From NCBI GenBank assembly GCA_050699595.1, contig JBOHFI010000020.1:1-64000 (forward strand): a stretch of 64,000 bases of DNA. The letters run 5' to 3'. The notes under the pieces were generated by a model. It had not been told where the DNA came from, ran no database searches, and saw nothing but the letters and a program-made list of their open reading frames with translations. Origin of the DNA: GCA-003244245 sp050699595. Lineage in GTDB: Bacteria; Actinomycetota; Actinomycetes; Mycobacteriales; Pseudonocardiaceae. A program made the translations under genes and the position numbers. Positions 56,008 through 64,000 of the stretch are shown piece by piece (the first letter of the stretch is position 1; each line of letters opens with the position of its first letter).

Positions 56008-59000
56008 CACCACTCCTGTCGGGCAGCGTCGTGCGCTGCGGTCATCTCGGATTCGAACCGGGCCAGCAGTTCGTCATCGGTCACGCCCGGCCGGTCGGCG
56101 GCCGCCGGCTCCGGCGGCTCCGCCGCCAGAGGCTGGTCGAGCTGGAGTGCGGCCGCGAGGTAAGTGGCCAGTGCGCCGGCGGTCGGATGGTCGAAGGCGA
56201 GCGTGGAGGGCAGGTCGACGCCGACGAGCCGCTGCAGGCGGACCCGCAGCTCTATCGCCCCGACCGAGTTCATCCCGAGCTCGAAGAGGCCATCGCCCTC
56301 CGCGAGGTCCGCGCCGGCCGCCATCCCCAGCACCGCGGCCACCTCGCCGAGCACCGTGTCCACCAGCAGGTCGTGGCGCCACTCCGGCGGGACGGCGACG
56401 AGCTGATCAGCCAGCCGCGATCCGGCGCCCTCGCCGTCGGCGTCGCCGAGCTCGGTGAACAGGGGCCACCGCAGCGCCTGCCGGTAGAACGCCAGCATGA
56501 GCTGCTCGTCGACGTCGACCACTGACGTGATCGCCTCCCCGGCCGCCACCAGGTGCTCCAGCGCGGCGAGCGCGACGCCGGGGTCCAGCGGCCGCAACCC
56601 GGTCCGGCGCATCGTGGTGATCGTGTCGTCGTCCACCAGGGACGCAAGCCGCCACGGTGCCCACTGCACGCAGGTCGCGGGCCGGCCGGTGGCGCGCCGC
56701 CACTCGACGAGCGCGGCCAGCGGCTCGTCCGCCGCGCCCGCCACACCGGAGCCGATCGAACCCCACGCCGAGGAGGCTGAGGTGAACACGACGAAGAGCT
56801 CCAGGCCGGGGCACCGGTGGTGTAACTCCCACGCACCGCACGCGCGGGCCCGCACGGTTTCGCGGAACGTAGCGGCGTCTGCGGGCGTGCTGGTGCGCAA
56901 CGACCAGTCGACCGCCGCCCAGACCACGCCGCGCACCGGGATCCCGTCGGCGTCGAGCTCGGCGACCAGGCCGGCAACGGCGTCGGGATCAGCCGGCACG
57001 CACCGGTGAGCCCGCAGCTCGACGCCGTCCGCGGCCAGCCGCGCGCGGACACCGGAGTTCACCATCAAGCGGTTTTCGTCGGCACCGCACAGCACGATGT
57101 GCCGGGCACCGCGCTCGGCGAGCCAGCCCACGATCCAGTCGGCGAGTTCCGGCTCGGCCTCGGCGACCAGGTAAGCGCCCGGCGACAGGCCGGCGCCCGA
57201 CGGCAGGCCGGCCGGGACGCCGGCCGACGTGTCGCGGCCGCGCGCGGTCACCCGCTGGGCGAACCGCCGAGTGCCCCGCAGGCACACGTGGTCCTCACCG
57301 TCCGGCGCGGTCACCTCGGCGACGATCTGCTCGGCGAGCTCGGCCGGGCCGCGCGCGAGCGGGTCGAGGTCGAGCAGGCCACCCCAGGAAGCGGGATGCT
57401 CCATCGCGCACGCGCGGGCGATGCCCCACACCGGCGCCTGCTCGACCGTGACCGGCCCACGCCGCCCGTGCTGGCGCGCGCCGTGCGTGACATACCAGAC
57501 CCGCGGTGTGGGCCCAGCGCCGCGGGCGGCTGCCTGGCCGGCGACCGCCGGGATCGACGCGTACACCCGGCAGGCCTCGTCGCCGGCCAGGCGCCGGTGA
57601 TCCGGTTGCGCCGAGGGCGTTTCTCGGGCCAGGCCGGCACCGAGCAGATGCACCACACCGGCGCACCCGTGCTCGCGGCGCAGCGCGGCGAAGCCGGTGT
57701 CTACTTCATCCAGGTCGACGAGCACCGCGCGCCGCCCCGCCGCGCGGAGGCGTTCGACCACACCCGTGCCGAGGCCACCGGGGTCCCCCAGCACGAACCA
57801 GCTACCCGTCTCGGGCCCGCTCGCGGGCTCGGGTGGCTCGTGGCGTGGTGCCGCGAGCCACGTCGTGGTGCGCAGCAACGCCGGTGCCGGCGTGTCGCGG
57901 GCCTGCACGCGGTCCAACCGCAGGCCACGCAGCCGCAGCACGGGCGCGGCGTCCTCGTCGATCAGCGTGACGTCTCCGGTGACCGACGTGTCCGCGCGCC
58001 GGTTCACCGTCGCCCGGACCCGCCACCGTGCCGAGGACCACCGGTCGAAGCCCGCCGCGACCTGGAGCAGGTCGAGGTGCCGCGGTCGCCCCGGATAGGG
58101 GCCGGCCTGATCGCCCGCGGCCAGGCACAACGCCGCGACACAGCTGGACACCGCCTCGTACTGACGCTCTGCCAGGCCCGTAGCGGAGACGTCCACCCGT
58201 TCCCAGCCCGACGCTTCGTCAACGTCGTCCGGGATGGTGCCGCCCGGCAGCAACCTGGCGCGCACTCGGCACCCCGCACCCGAGATGTCCACCGACACGG
58301 TGGCTTCCTCGCTACCCGGCGGAAAGCTCAGCGCCATCCGCACGGCGCAGGCCTCGGTGTCCACCGAGGCGATGGCCGGTTCTGGCAGGTCCACACCGGA
58401 TAGTTGCAGTCGAGAGCCGTGGAGGTGCTCGCTGGCGAACCGGGTCACTCCGGCCAGCCACACCGGAACACTCGCCCACTCCTGCCCCCACCGGGCGATC
58501 TCGGCGCGTGCGGCGCAGACCACGGACACGACGTCGCCGCCGTCCTCCCCGGCGAAGACGCTGGAGATCGGCGCGCCCGCGGAGCGCGGCGGCGAGCTCG
58601 GGGCCACGTCGAGCCGGTGGCTGCGGTGATCCCACGCATACCTCGGCGCTGACGACAACCGAGCGTCGTCCGGGGACAGGCTTCGCCAGTCGACGGGGTG
58701 CCCGTGGACGTGCAACCGGCCCAAGGCCCGCAACAGCTCGACGGTGTCGTCGCCGTCGCGCACCATCGAGCCGACGGAGATCCCCGTGAGGCCGTGTCGG
58801 TCCAGTTCGTGGTCGATCGAGGTGAGCAGCAAGGGGTGCGCGGACAGCTCGACGAAGACCCGGTGACCATCGCCGGCCAACCGGCCTACCGCGTCGGCGA
58901 ACCGCACCCGCTCACGCATGTTCCGCCCCCAGTAGCCGGCGTCCAGCACGGTCTCGGGCGTACCGGTGACCGAGGAGTAGAACGGCAGCTCGGGCTCGGC

Positions 59001-62000
59001 CGGCCGTAGCCAGTCCAATGCGGACACGAAGTCCTCGGCGACGGGGGCGACGGTCGGGCAGTGCCCGGCGCCGTCGGCCTTGACCGGCCGAGCGAACACG
59101 TTGCGTTCCGTCAGCTCCGCGAGCAGCTCGTCGATGGCCTCCCGTTCACCGGAGACCACCGTGGACTGTGAGCTGTTGACCACCGCGACCCACAACCGGT
59201 CCGGGTAGCGCTCGAGCTCCCGCTCGGTCGCCTCCGGGGACAGTCCCACGACGGCCATCCCGCCGCCGAGCTCGACGAGCCGGGTGATGAAGGTGGCGCG
59301 CAGGCAGAGCAGCCGGGCGGCGGCGTCGAGGTCCAGCACGCCCGCGACGTGCGCCGCGGCGATCTCCCCCATGCTGTGCCCGACCACCGCCGCCGGCGCC
59401 ACCCCCCGGGAACGCCACAGCTCGGCGAGGCCGACCTGGATCGCGAAGACCAGTTCCTGGTGTGCCTGCGTGGACTCGGTCCAACCGCCGGTGGCCAGCA
59501 GGTCGTACACCGACCAGTCGAGGTAGCCCCGCATCACCTCCGAACAGCGGCGCACGGCGGCACCGAACACCGGTTCGTCGGCCAGCAGCGCGCGAGCCAT
59601 GCCCGCCCATTGCCCGCCATGGCCGGAGAACACGAACACCGGACCGCCGTCGACACCGGGGACGACCGCACCGGCCGGTTCCGCCGACTCACCCCGCTCG
59701 AGCGCGGCCAACCGCTCGACCAGTTCCGCACGCCCCCTCGCCGCCAGAGTGACCCGGTGGCTCAGGTGGGAGCGCCGCACGCCGGCCGTGTAGCAGACGT
59801 CGGCGAGCCGCGCCTCGGGGTGTTCGTCGAGGAATATCCGCACCGAGCGGGCCTGCGCGGCCAGCGCCTGCTCGGTGACCGCCGAGAGCGCGAGAAGATG
59901 GCAGGCCGTCGAGTCCTCAGTGTCCTCGGGCTTTGGGCGGTCCGGGATCTCGGCGGTGTCGGCGGCGACTACGACGTGGGCGTTGGTACCGGTGAAGCCG
60001 AACGCGCTGACCCCGGCCACCGGGCGCCCGGCCCGGGGCCACGCAATCCGCTGGGTGGGCACGCGAAGCGGCAGCTCGTCCCACGGGACCTCAGGGGTCG
60101 GCTCCTCGAAGTGCAGGCTCGCCGGCACCTGGGCGTGGTGCACCGCGAGCACCGCCTTGATGAGCCCGGCGATCCCCGCGGCGGCCTCGAGGTGGCCGAT
60201 GTTGCTCTTCACCGAACCGACGTAACAGGGCTGCACCCGCGCGCCGAGCGCCGCGCCGAGCGCCCGCAGCTCGATCGGGTCCCCCAGCGGGGTGCCGGTG
60301 CCGTGAGCCTCGATGTACCCGATGTCCTCCGGGCGAATCCCAGCGTCGGCGATGGCCTCGCGCACGAGATCGGTCTGCGCGGGCCCGTTCGGCACCGTGA
60401 GCCCGCTGGAGGCGCCATCCTGGTTGACGGCCGAGCCGAGCAGCACGGCGAGCACCCGCTCACCGATGGCGCGGGCGTCGGGCAGGCGCCGGAGCACCAC
60501 GACCCCGCAGCCCTCGCCGCGGGTGTAGCCGTCGGCGGCGGCGGCGAAGGGCTTGCAGCGCCCGTCGGCGGCCAGAGCGCCCAGCGCTGCGCTCGCGCGG
60601 TGGATCGTCGAGCGCAGCATCACGTTGACCCCGCCGACGATCGCCAGATCACACTCCCCCGCGCGCAGGCTGGCGATCGCGAGGTGCGTCGCGACCAGCG
60701 AGGACGAGCACGCGGTGTCCACGGCGAGGCTCGGTCCCCGAGCGCCGAGGAAGTAGGACAGCCTGCCGGGCGCGCCGCTGAACGAGTTCCCGGTGCCGTA
60801 GAAGCCGTCCACCGCGTCCGGATCGGCCGCAGCGAGCGCGGCGTGGTCGGCGGAGTTCATCCCGACGAACACCCCGGTTCGCGTACCGGACAGCTCATGC
60901 GGCGGGATACCGGCGTGCTCCACCGCTTCCCAGGCCACTTCGAGGAACATCCGCTGCTGCGGGTCGGCGCCGCGCGCCTCCTTCGGCGGCATCCGGAAGA
61001 ACCGCGCGTCGAACTCGTCCACCACGTCGAGGAATCCGCCGTACCACCGCCCACCATCCCACTGGCCACCGTCGGCGAAGCGTCCCGCCGGAACTTCGGT
61101 GATCGCGTCGACCCGGTCGCCGAGCAGGTCCCAGAAGCTGTCCGGATCACCTGCCCCGCCGGGGAACCGGCAGCCGATGCCGACCACGGCGATCGCGCCG
61201 GCTGTGTCTGTTCTCTTCGGTTCGTCCATTACTCGCCGTGTCGGCGCCGATACCGGAACCCGAGGTGTGACGTCGACCTCGGTGGCCCGAAGGTGGTCGG
61301 CGAGCCTGCGGACCGACGGGTAGTCGAACGCGAGCGTCGAGGACAACCGGCGGCCGAGCACGTCCTGCAGGGTGCGCCGCAGCTCGACCGCGTTGAGGGA
61401 GTCCAGCCCCATCTCGGCGAAGCCCTGGGTGTGTTCGACCCGCTCAGCCGCGACACCGAGCAGGGTGCCGACGACCGAGGCGACGACGTCGTCGAGCGTG
61501 CGGTCTAAGAGCCGGGCGGTACGCGACGACTCCTCGGCCGACTCCTCGGCCAGCGCGTCGGCCGACTCCTCGGGCGGCGCGGCCACCGGCGGGCCGCCTG
61601 GCGGGTCGAACCAGAAGTGTCGGTGCTGCCACGGATAGCCGGGCAGCCGGTGGCGGGTGCCTCCATCGGGCAGCACGCGGTCCCAGCGGACCGTCCTGCC
61701 CGCGGTGTACAACCGGCCCAGGCTCTCCAGCATGACGCCGCGGTCCTCGGTGTTCCGGCGCAGCGACGGGACGACCAGGCCCTCGCGCTCGGCCAGCAGT
61801 TCGGTGAGCGGTCTCGCGAGCGAGGAATGCGGGCCGAGCTCGATGAAGGTCGTGGTACCGGCTTCGATCAGTTTCGCCGCCGCGGCGGCGAAGTCCACCG
61901 GTTCGCGCACGTTGGCCGCCCAGTAGTCCGGGCCGAACAGCGGTACCCTTTCGGGACACGGCGTGGTGGTCGCCACCGGGATGGTGGGCTCGCCCACCGC

Positions 62001-64000
62001 GAGACCCCGCAGGCCATCGCGCAACGGCTGCTGGAATGTCGACATCTGCCTGCCGTGGAAGGCGTATTGCCCCGGCATCCGGCGCACACCGATGCCCTCC
62101 CCCGCGAGTGCGGCGCACAGCTCGTCGATCGACTCCGGTTCCCCGGACAGGACCGTCGAGCTCGGCGCGTTCTCCGCCGCGACATCAACCCCGCGGACCC
62201 GGGCGGCCCACATCTGCGCTTGGTCCCTCGGCAGCGCGACGGCGACCATCCGACCCTGGCCGCGCGCGACCGCGAGCAGCTCCCCGCGCAACACGATCGT
62301 CCGCACCGCGCTGGGCAGGTCGAGCGCACCGGCGACGTGCGCGGCGGCCACCTCTCCCATCGAATGCCCGATCACCGCGTCCGGTTCGATGCCCCACGAG
62401 CGCCACAACGCGGCGAGCGCGACCTGCACGGCGAAGATCACCGGCTGCGCGTAGCGAGTGTCGGTCAGGTGGTGCCCAGCCGCGCCGGCCTCCAGTTCGG
62501 CGCGGACCGACCAGCCGGCCATGTGCGCGATGAGCCGGTCACAGTCGTCCAGGATCGTGCTGAACACCGGCTCGGCGAGCTCATCGACGTCGCTGAGCAG
62601 CGAGGTGGCCATGAACGGCCATTGCAAGCCCTGCCCGGAGAAGACGAAGGCGGTGGCCCCGTCGAGCTGGCCGGCCCCCGTGCTCGTGTTCGCGGCGAAG
62701 CCCGTCTCGGCGAGGCGAGTGAGCTTCTCGTGCAGCTTGTCCGCGCCCTCCGCCATGATGGCGGCGCGGTGTTCGGCGTGATGGTCGCGGGCCCGCGCGG
62801 CGCAGGCCGCATAGCCCACCACGGATTCGCCACTCGAGCGCAGCTCGCCGAGCCGGTCCCGGTGGCGGCGGATCATCTCCTCCAGCGCGCCGCGGTGCCG
62901 GGCGGACAGCGCCAGGATGACCGGCCCCTCACGCTGGAGGATCGGCGCGGGCACCTGCGGCGCCTCTTCGAGCACGACGTGGGCGTTGCTCCCGCTCAGC
63001 CCGAACGCGCTGACCCCGGCGCGCCGGGTTTCCCCAGGACGGCGGGGCCACGGCGTCAGCTCGGTGGGGACCGCAACCGGCCAGGAATCCCAGCGGATGC
63101 CCGGATGCGGGTCGCGGAAGTGCAGATGCGCCGGCACCGCGCCGCGGCGCAGCGACAGCGCCGCCTTGAGCAGGCCGGCGAGCCCGGCCGCCGCGTCGGT
63201 GTGCCCGATGTTCGTCTTGGACGAGCCGACCAGCAGTGGGCTCTCGCGCCGCCCTAGAGCCCCGAGGGCGGCCGCCGCCGCGCCCATCTCGACCGGGTCC
63301 CCGAGCGCGGTGCCGGTCCCGTGCGCTTCCAGGTAGCCGATCTCCTCGGGGCGCACACCCGCGTCGGCCAGCGCGTCGGCGATCACTCGCTGCTGGGCCG
63401 CTCCGCTCGGCACGGTCATCCCGGCGCTGTGCCCGTTGTGGTTGACCGCCGAACCCTTGATCACCGCGATGATGTCGTCGCCGGAGGCGACCGCGTCGCA
63501 CAACCGCTTGAGCACCACCACGATGCACGCTTCACCGCGCACCGTGCCGTCGGCGCGCGCGTCGAAGACCTTGCACCGCCCGTCCGGAGCCAGCGCTCCG
63601 ACCTGGCTCATGAATATGGTGAGCTCGGGCGAGAGGATCAGGCTCGATCCACCGACGAGAACGAGGTCCGCTTCCCCCGCACGCAGGGACCGGCAGCCGA
63701 GGTGCACCCCGACCAGCGACGACGAGCACGCGGAGCTCACCGACATGCTCGGGCCGGTCAGCCCGAGCAGGTACGACAGCCGACCGGGCCCGAAGCTGAA
63801 CTCCTTGCCGCTCGCGTACGCCGTGTCGATCCCGGCGAGCCCGGCCGAGCGGGCGTGCATCAGCCAGTAGTCGACGGCGATGGACCCGGTGTACACGGCG
63901 GTCTTGCTGCCGGCGAGCGTCGAGGGTGCGATGCCGGCGTCGTGCAGGGCGTCCACCGAGACCTCGAGCAGCAGGCGCTGCTGGGGGTCCATCTGCTTGG
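56007..64000 (-). CDS. Type I polyketide synthase, two modules, cut by the window edge
   Basis: At least 2664 residues; the N-terminus lies beyond base 64000. Residues are numbered from the Met at 63992. Module A: KS (Cys near 89 in VSSACSSSLVG), AT (GHSMG; specificity loop YAFHGRQM, atypical), ACP (Ser near 864, MGLDSLNAVEL). Module B: KS from about 934 (DTACSSSLVA near 1094), AT (GHSMG near 1540; loop GAGHCPTV, atypical), a DH-like remnant at about 1800-2000, a KR-like region at about 2050-2450, and ACP (Ser near 2575, LGMNSVGAIEL). The KR lacks a Gly-rich NADPH loop (GAYLVAEAEPELADW) and the catalytic Tyr (SSAWGSIGSGVAGAADEP), so it should be inactive. The acidic C-terminal tail (DDELLARFESEM) is a docking element for the next PKS. 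Confidence 0.94.
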   Translation of the reverse strand, partial: KQMDPQQRLLLEVSVDALHDAGIAPSTLAGSKTAVYTGSIAVDYWLMHARSAGLAGIDTAYASGKEFSFGPGRLSYLLGLTGPSMSVSSACSSSLVGVHLGCRSLRAGEADLVLVGGSSLILSPELTIFMSQVGALAPDGRCKVFDARADGTVRGEACIVVVLKRLCDAVASGDDIIAVIKGSAVNHNGHSAGMTVPSGAAQQRVIADALADAGVRPEEIGYLEAHGTGTALGDPVEMGAAAAALGALGRRESPLLVGSSKTNIGHTDAAAGLAGLLKAALSLRRGAVPAHLHFRDPHPGIRWDSWPVAVPTELTPWPRRPGETRRAGVSAFGLSGSNAHVVLEEAPQVPAPILQREGPVILALSARHRGALEEMIRRHRDRLGELRSSGESVVGYAACAARARDHHAEHRAAIMAEGADKLHEKLTRLAETGFAANTSTGAGQLDGATAFVFSGQGLQWPFMATSLLSDVDELAEPVFSTILDDCDRLIAHMAGWSVRAELEAGAAGHHLTDTRYAQPVIFAVQVALAALWRSWGIEPDAVIGHSMGEVAAAHVAGALDLPSAVRTIVLRGELLAVARGQGRMVAVALPRDQAQMWAARVRGVDVAAENAPSSTVLSGEPESIDELCAALAGEGIGVRRMPGQYAFHGRQMSTFQQPLRDGLRGLAVGEPTIPVATTTPCPERVPLFGPDYWAANVREPVDFAAAAAKLIEAGTTTFIELGPHSSLARPLTELLAEREGLVVPSLRRNTEDRGVMLESLGRLYTAGRTVRWDRVLPDGGTRHRLPGYPWQHRHFWFDPPGGPPVAAPPEESADALAEESAEESSRTARLLDRTLDDVVASVVGTLLGVAAERVEHTQGFAEMGLDSLNAVELRRTLQDVLGRRLSSTLAFDYPSVRRLADHLRATEVDVTPRVPVSAPTRRVMDEPKRTDTAGAIAVVGIGCRFPGGAGDPDSFWDLLGDRVDAITEVPAGRFADGGQWDGGRWYGGFLDVVDEFDARFFRMPPKEARGADPQQRMFLEVAWEAVEHAGIPPHELSGTRTGVFVGMNSADHAALAAADPDAVDGFYGTGNSFSGAPGRLSYFLGARGPSLAVDTACSSSLVATHLAIASLRAGECDLAIVGGVNVMLRSTIHRASAALGALAADGRCKPFAAAADGYTRGEGCGVVVLRRLPDARAIGERVLAVLLGSAVNQDGASSGLTVPNGPAQTDLVREAIADAGIRPEDIGYIEAHGTGTPLGDPIELRALGAALGARVQPCYVGSVKSNIGHLEAAAGIAGLIKAVLAVHHAQVPASLHFEEPTPEVPWDELPLRVPTQRIAWPRAGRPVAGVSAFGFTGTNAHVVVAADTAEIPDRPKPEDTEDSTACHLLALSAVTEQALAAQARSVRIFLDEHPEARLADVCYTAGVRRSHLSHRVTLAARGRAELVERLAALERGESAEPAGAVVPGVDGGPVFVFSGHGGQWAGMARALLADEPVFGAAVRRCSEVMRGYLDWSVYDLLATGGWTESTQAHQELVFAIQVGLAELWRSRGVAPAAVVGHSMGEIAAAHVAGVLDLDAAARLLCLRATFITRLVELGGGMAVVGLSPEATERELERYPDRLWVAVVNSSQSTVVSGEREAIDELLAELTERNVFARPVKADGAGHCPTVAPVAEDFVSALDWLRPAEPELPFYSSVTGTPETVLDAGYWGRNMRERVRFADAVGRLAGDGHRVFVELSAHPLLLTSIDHELDRHGLTGISVGSMVRDGDDTVELLRALGRLHVHGHPVDWRSLSPDDARLSSAPRYAWDHRSHRLDVAPSSPPRSAGAPISSVFAGEDGGDVVSVVCAARAEIARWGQEWASVPVWLAGVTRFASEHLHGSRLQLSGVDLPEPAIASVDTEACAVRMALSFPPGSEEATVSVDISGAGCRVRARLLPGGTIPDDVDEASGWERVDVSATGLAERQYEAVSSCVAALCLAAGDQAGPYPGRPRHLDLLQVAAGFDRWSSARWRVRATVNRRADTSVTGDVTLIDEDAAPVLRLRGLRLDRVQARDTPAPALLRTTTWLAAPRHEPPEPASGPETGSWFVLGDPGGLGTGVVERLRAAGRRAVLVDLDEVDTGFAALRREHGCAGVVHLLGAGLARETPSAQPDHRRLAGDEACRVYASIPAVAGQAAARGAGPTPRVWYVTHGARQHGRRGPVTVEQAPVWGIARACAMEHPASWGGLLDLDPLARGPAELAEQIVAEVTAPDGEDHVCLRGTRRFAQRVTARGRDTSAGVPAGLPSGAGLSPGAYLVAEAEPELADWIVGWLAERGARHIVLCGADENRLMVNSGVRARLAADGVELRAHRCVPADPDAVAGLVAELDADGIPVRGVVWAAVDWSLRTSTPADAATFRETVRARACGAWELHHRCPGLELFVVFTSASSAWGSIGSGVAGAADEPLAALVEWRRATGRPATCVQWAPWRLASLVDDDTITTMRRTGLRPLDPGVALAALEHLVAAGEAITSVVDVDEQLMLAFYRQALRWPLFTELGDADGEGAGSRLADQLVAVPPEWRHDLLVDTVLGEVAAVLGMAAGADLAEGDGLFELGMNSVGAIELRVRLQRLVGVDLPSTLAFDHPTAGALATYLAAALQLDQPLAAEPPEPAAADRPGVTDDELLARFESEMTAAHDAARQEW

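Noticed and set aside
52867..56163. A 1098-codon open frame on the plus strand opposite the single-module PKS
   Set aside because: It mirrors the PKS gene in antisense; the high GC at third positions removes stops. The translation has no domain and is rich in Arg, Gly and Pro.
59349..61508. A 719-codon plus-strand frame opposite the two-module PKS
   Set aside because: Antisense shadow of KS and AT coding sequence.

Overview
The window is high-GC, densely coded DNA with frequent GTG/TTG starts, ATGA and TGATG stop-start overlaps, an Rpf-type cell-wall hydrolase, a Scr1/DUF397 regulator pair, a DUF222-HNH (13E12-type) gene and modular type I PKS genes. Together these indicate a filamentous actinomycete, most likely of the Pseudonocardiaceae or a close relative. 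This is inferred from gene content only; no rRNA or other taxonomic marker is present.

Layout. (1) 0.5-16.5 kb is mostly housekeeping and envelope functions: a YciI-like protein, a lipoprotein adenosine deaminase with two compensating frameshifts, a metallophosphoesterase, an M20 lipoprotein peptidase, tRNA-Ala(GGC), a MauE/DsbA-like thiol-redox pair, a VIT1-type metal transporter, two polytopic membrane proteins, an Rpf/LysM hydrolase, a GT2-GT4 fusion glycosyltransferase with a partner GT4 enzyme, and a secreted DUF4185-like protein. (2) 16.5-29.1 kb is a patchwork with signs of gene flow: a lower-GC stretch with a broken P-loop kinase and a MazG-like hydrolase, an IS30-like transposase tail, a cluster of DnaA-box-like sites, an oligopeptide-type ABC importer without ATPase genes, a broken AraC regulator facing an NmrA-like reductase, a Scr1/DUF397 pair, and a tRNA-Arg 3'-half fragment followed by an integrase N-terminal remnant, which looks like an old integration end. 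(3) 29.4-45.4 kb is nitrogen metabolism: ureA, a fused ureB-ureC, ureF, ureG and ureD, then a diverged broken ureD copy, a frameshifted NCS1 nucleobase/allantoin-type permease, a ureohydrolase and an APC permease. Two insertions interrupt this: a 1462-residue kinase/STAND/TPR/OB protein that resembles animal SAMD9 in layout and P-loop motif, and a DUF222-HNH nuclease gene whose start codon lies inside a perfect LexA-type palindrome. (4) 45.4-64 kb is one flank of a polyketide cluster: a methyltransferase-fold enzyme without the usual catalytic His, an FAD monooxygenase, a flavin reductase, and a five-gene operon on the minus strand (PKS with two modules, PKS with one module, TetR regulator, halogenase-like protein, FADH2 halogenase) in which every junction overlaps by 1-4 bases. 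The cluster continues past base 64000.

How the parts work together. The PKS proteins carry KS, AT and ACP domains but no intact reductive domain in what is visible, so they should leave keto groups that cyclise or aromatise. The flavin reductase can supply FADH2 to the halogenase, and the monooxygenase and methyltransferase-like enzyme are candidate tailoring steps. In the nitrogen region the ureohydrolase would release urea, which urease hydrolyses, with the flanking permeases importing substrate. The strongest candidate for an unusual system is the SAMD9-like protein at 34.1-38.5 kb.
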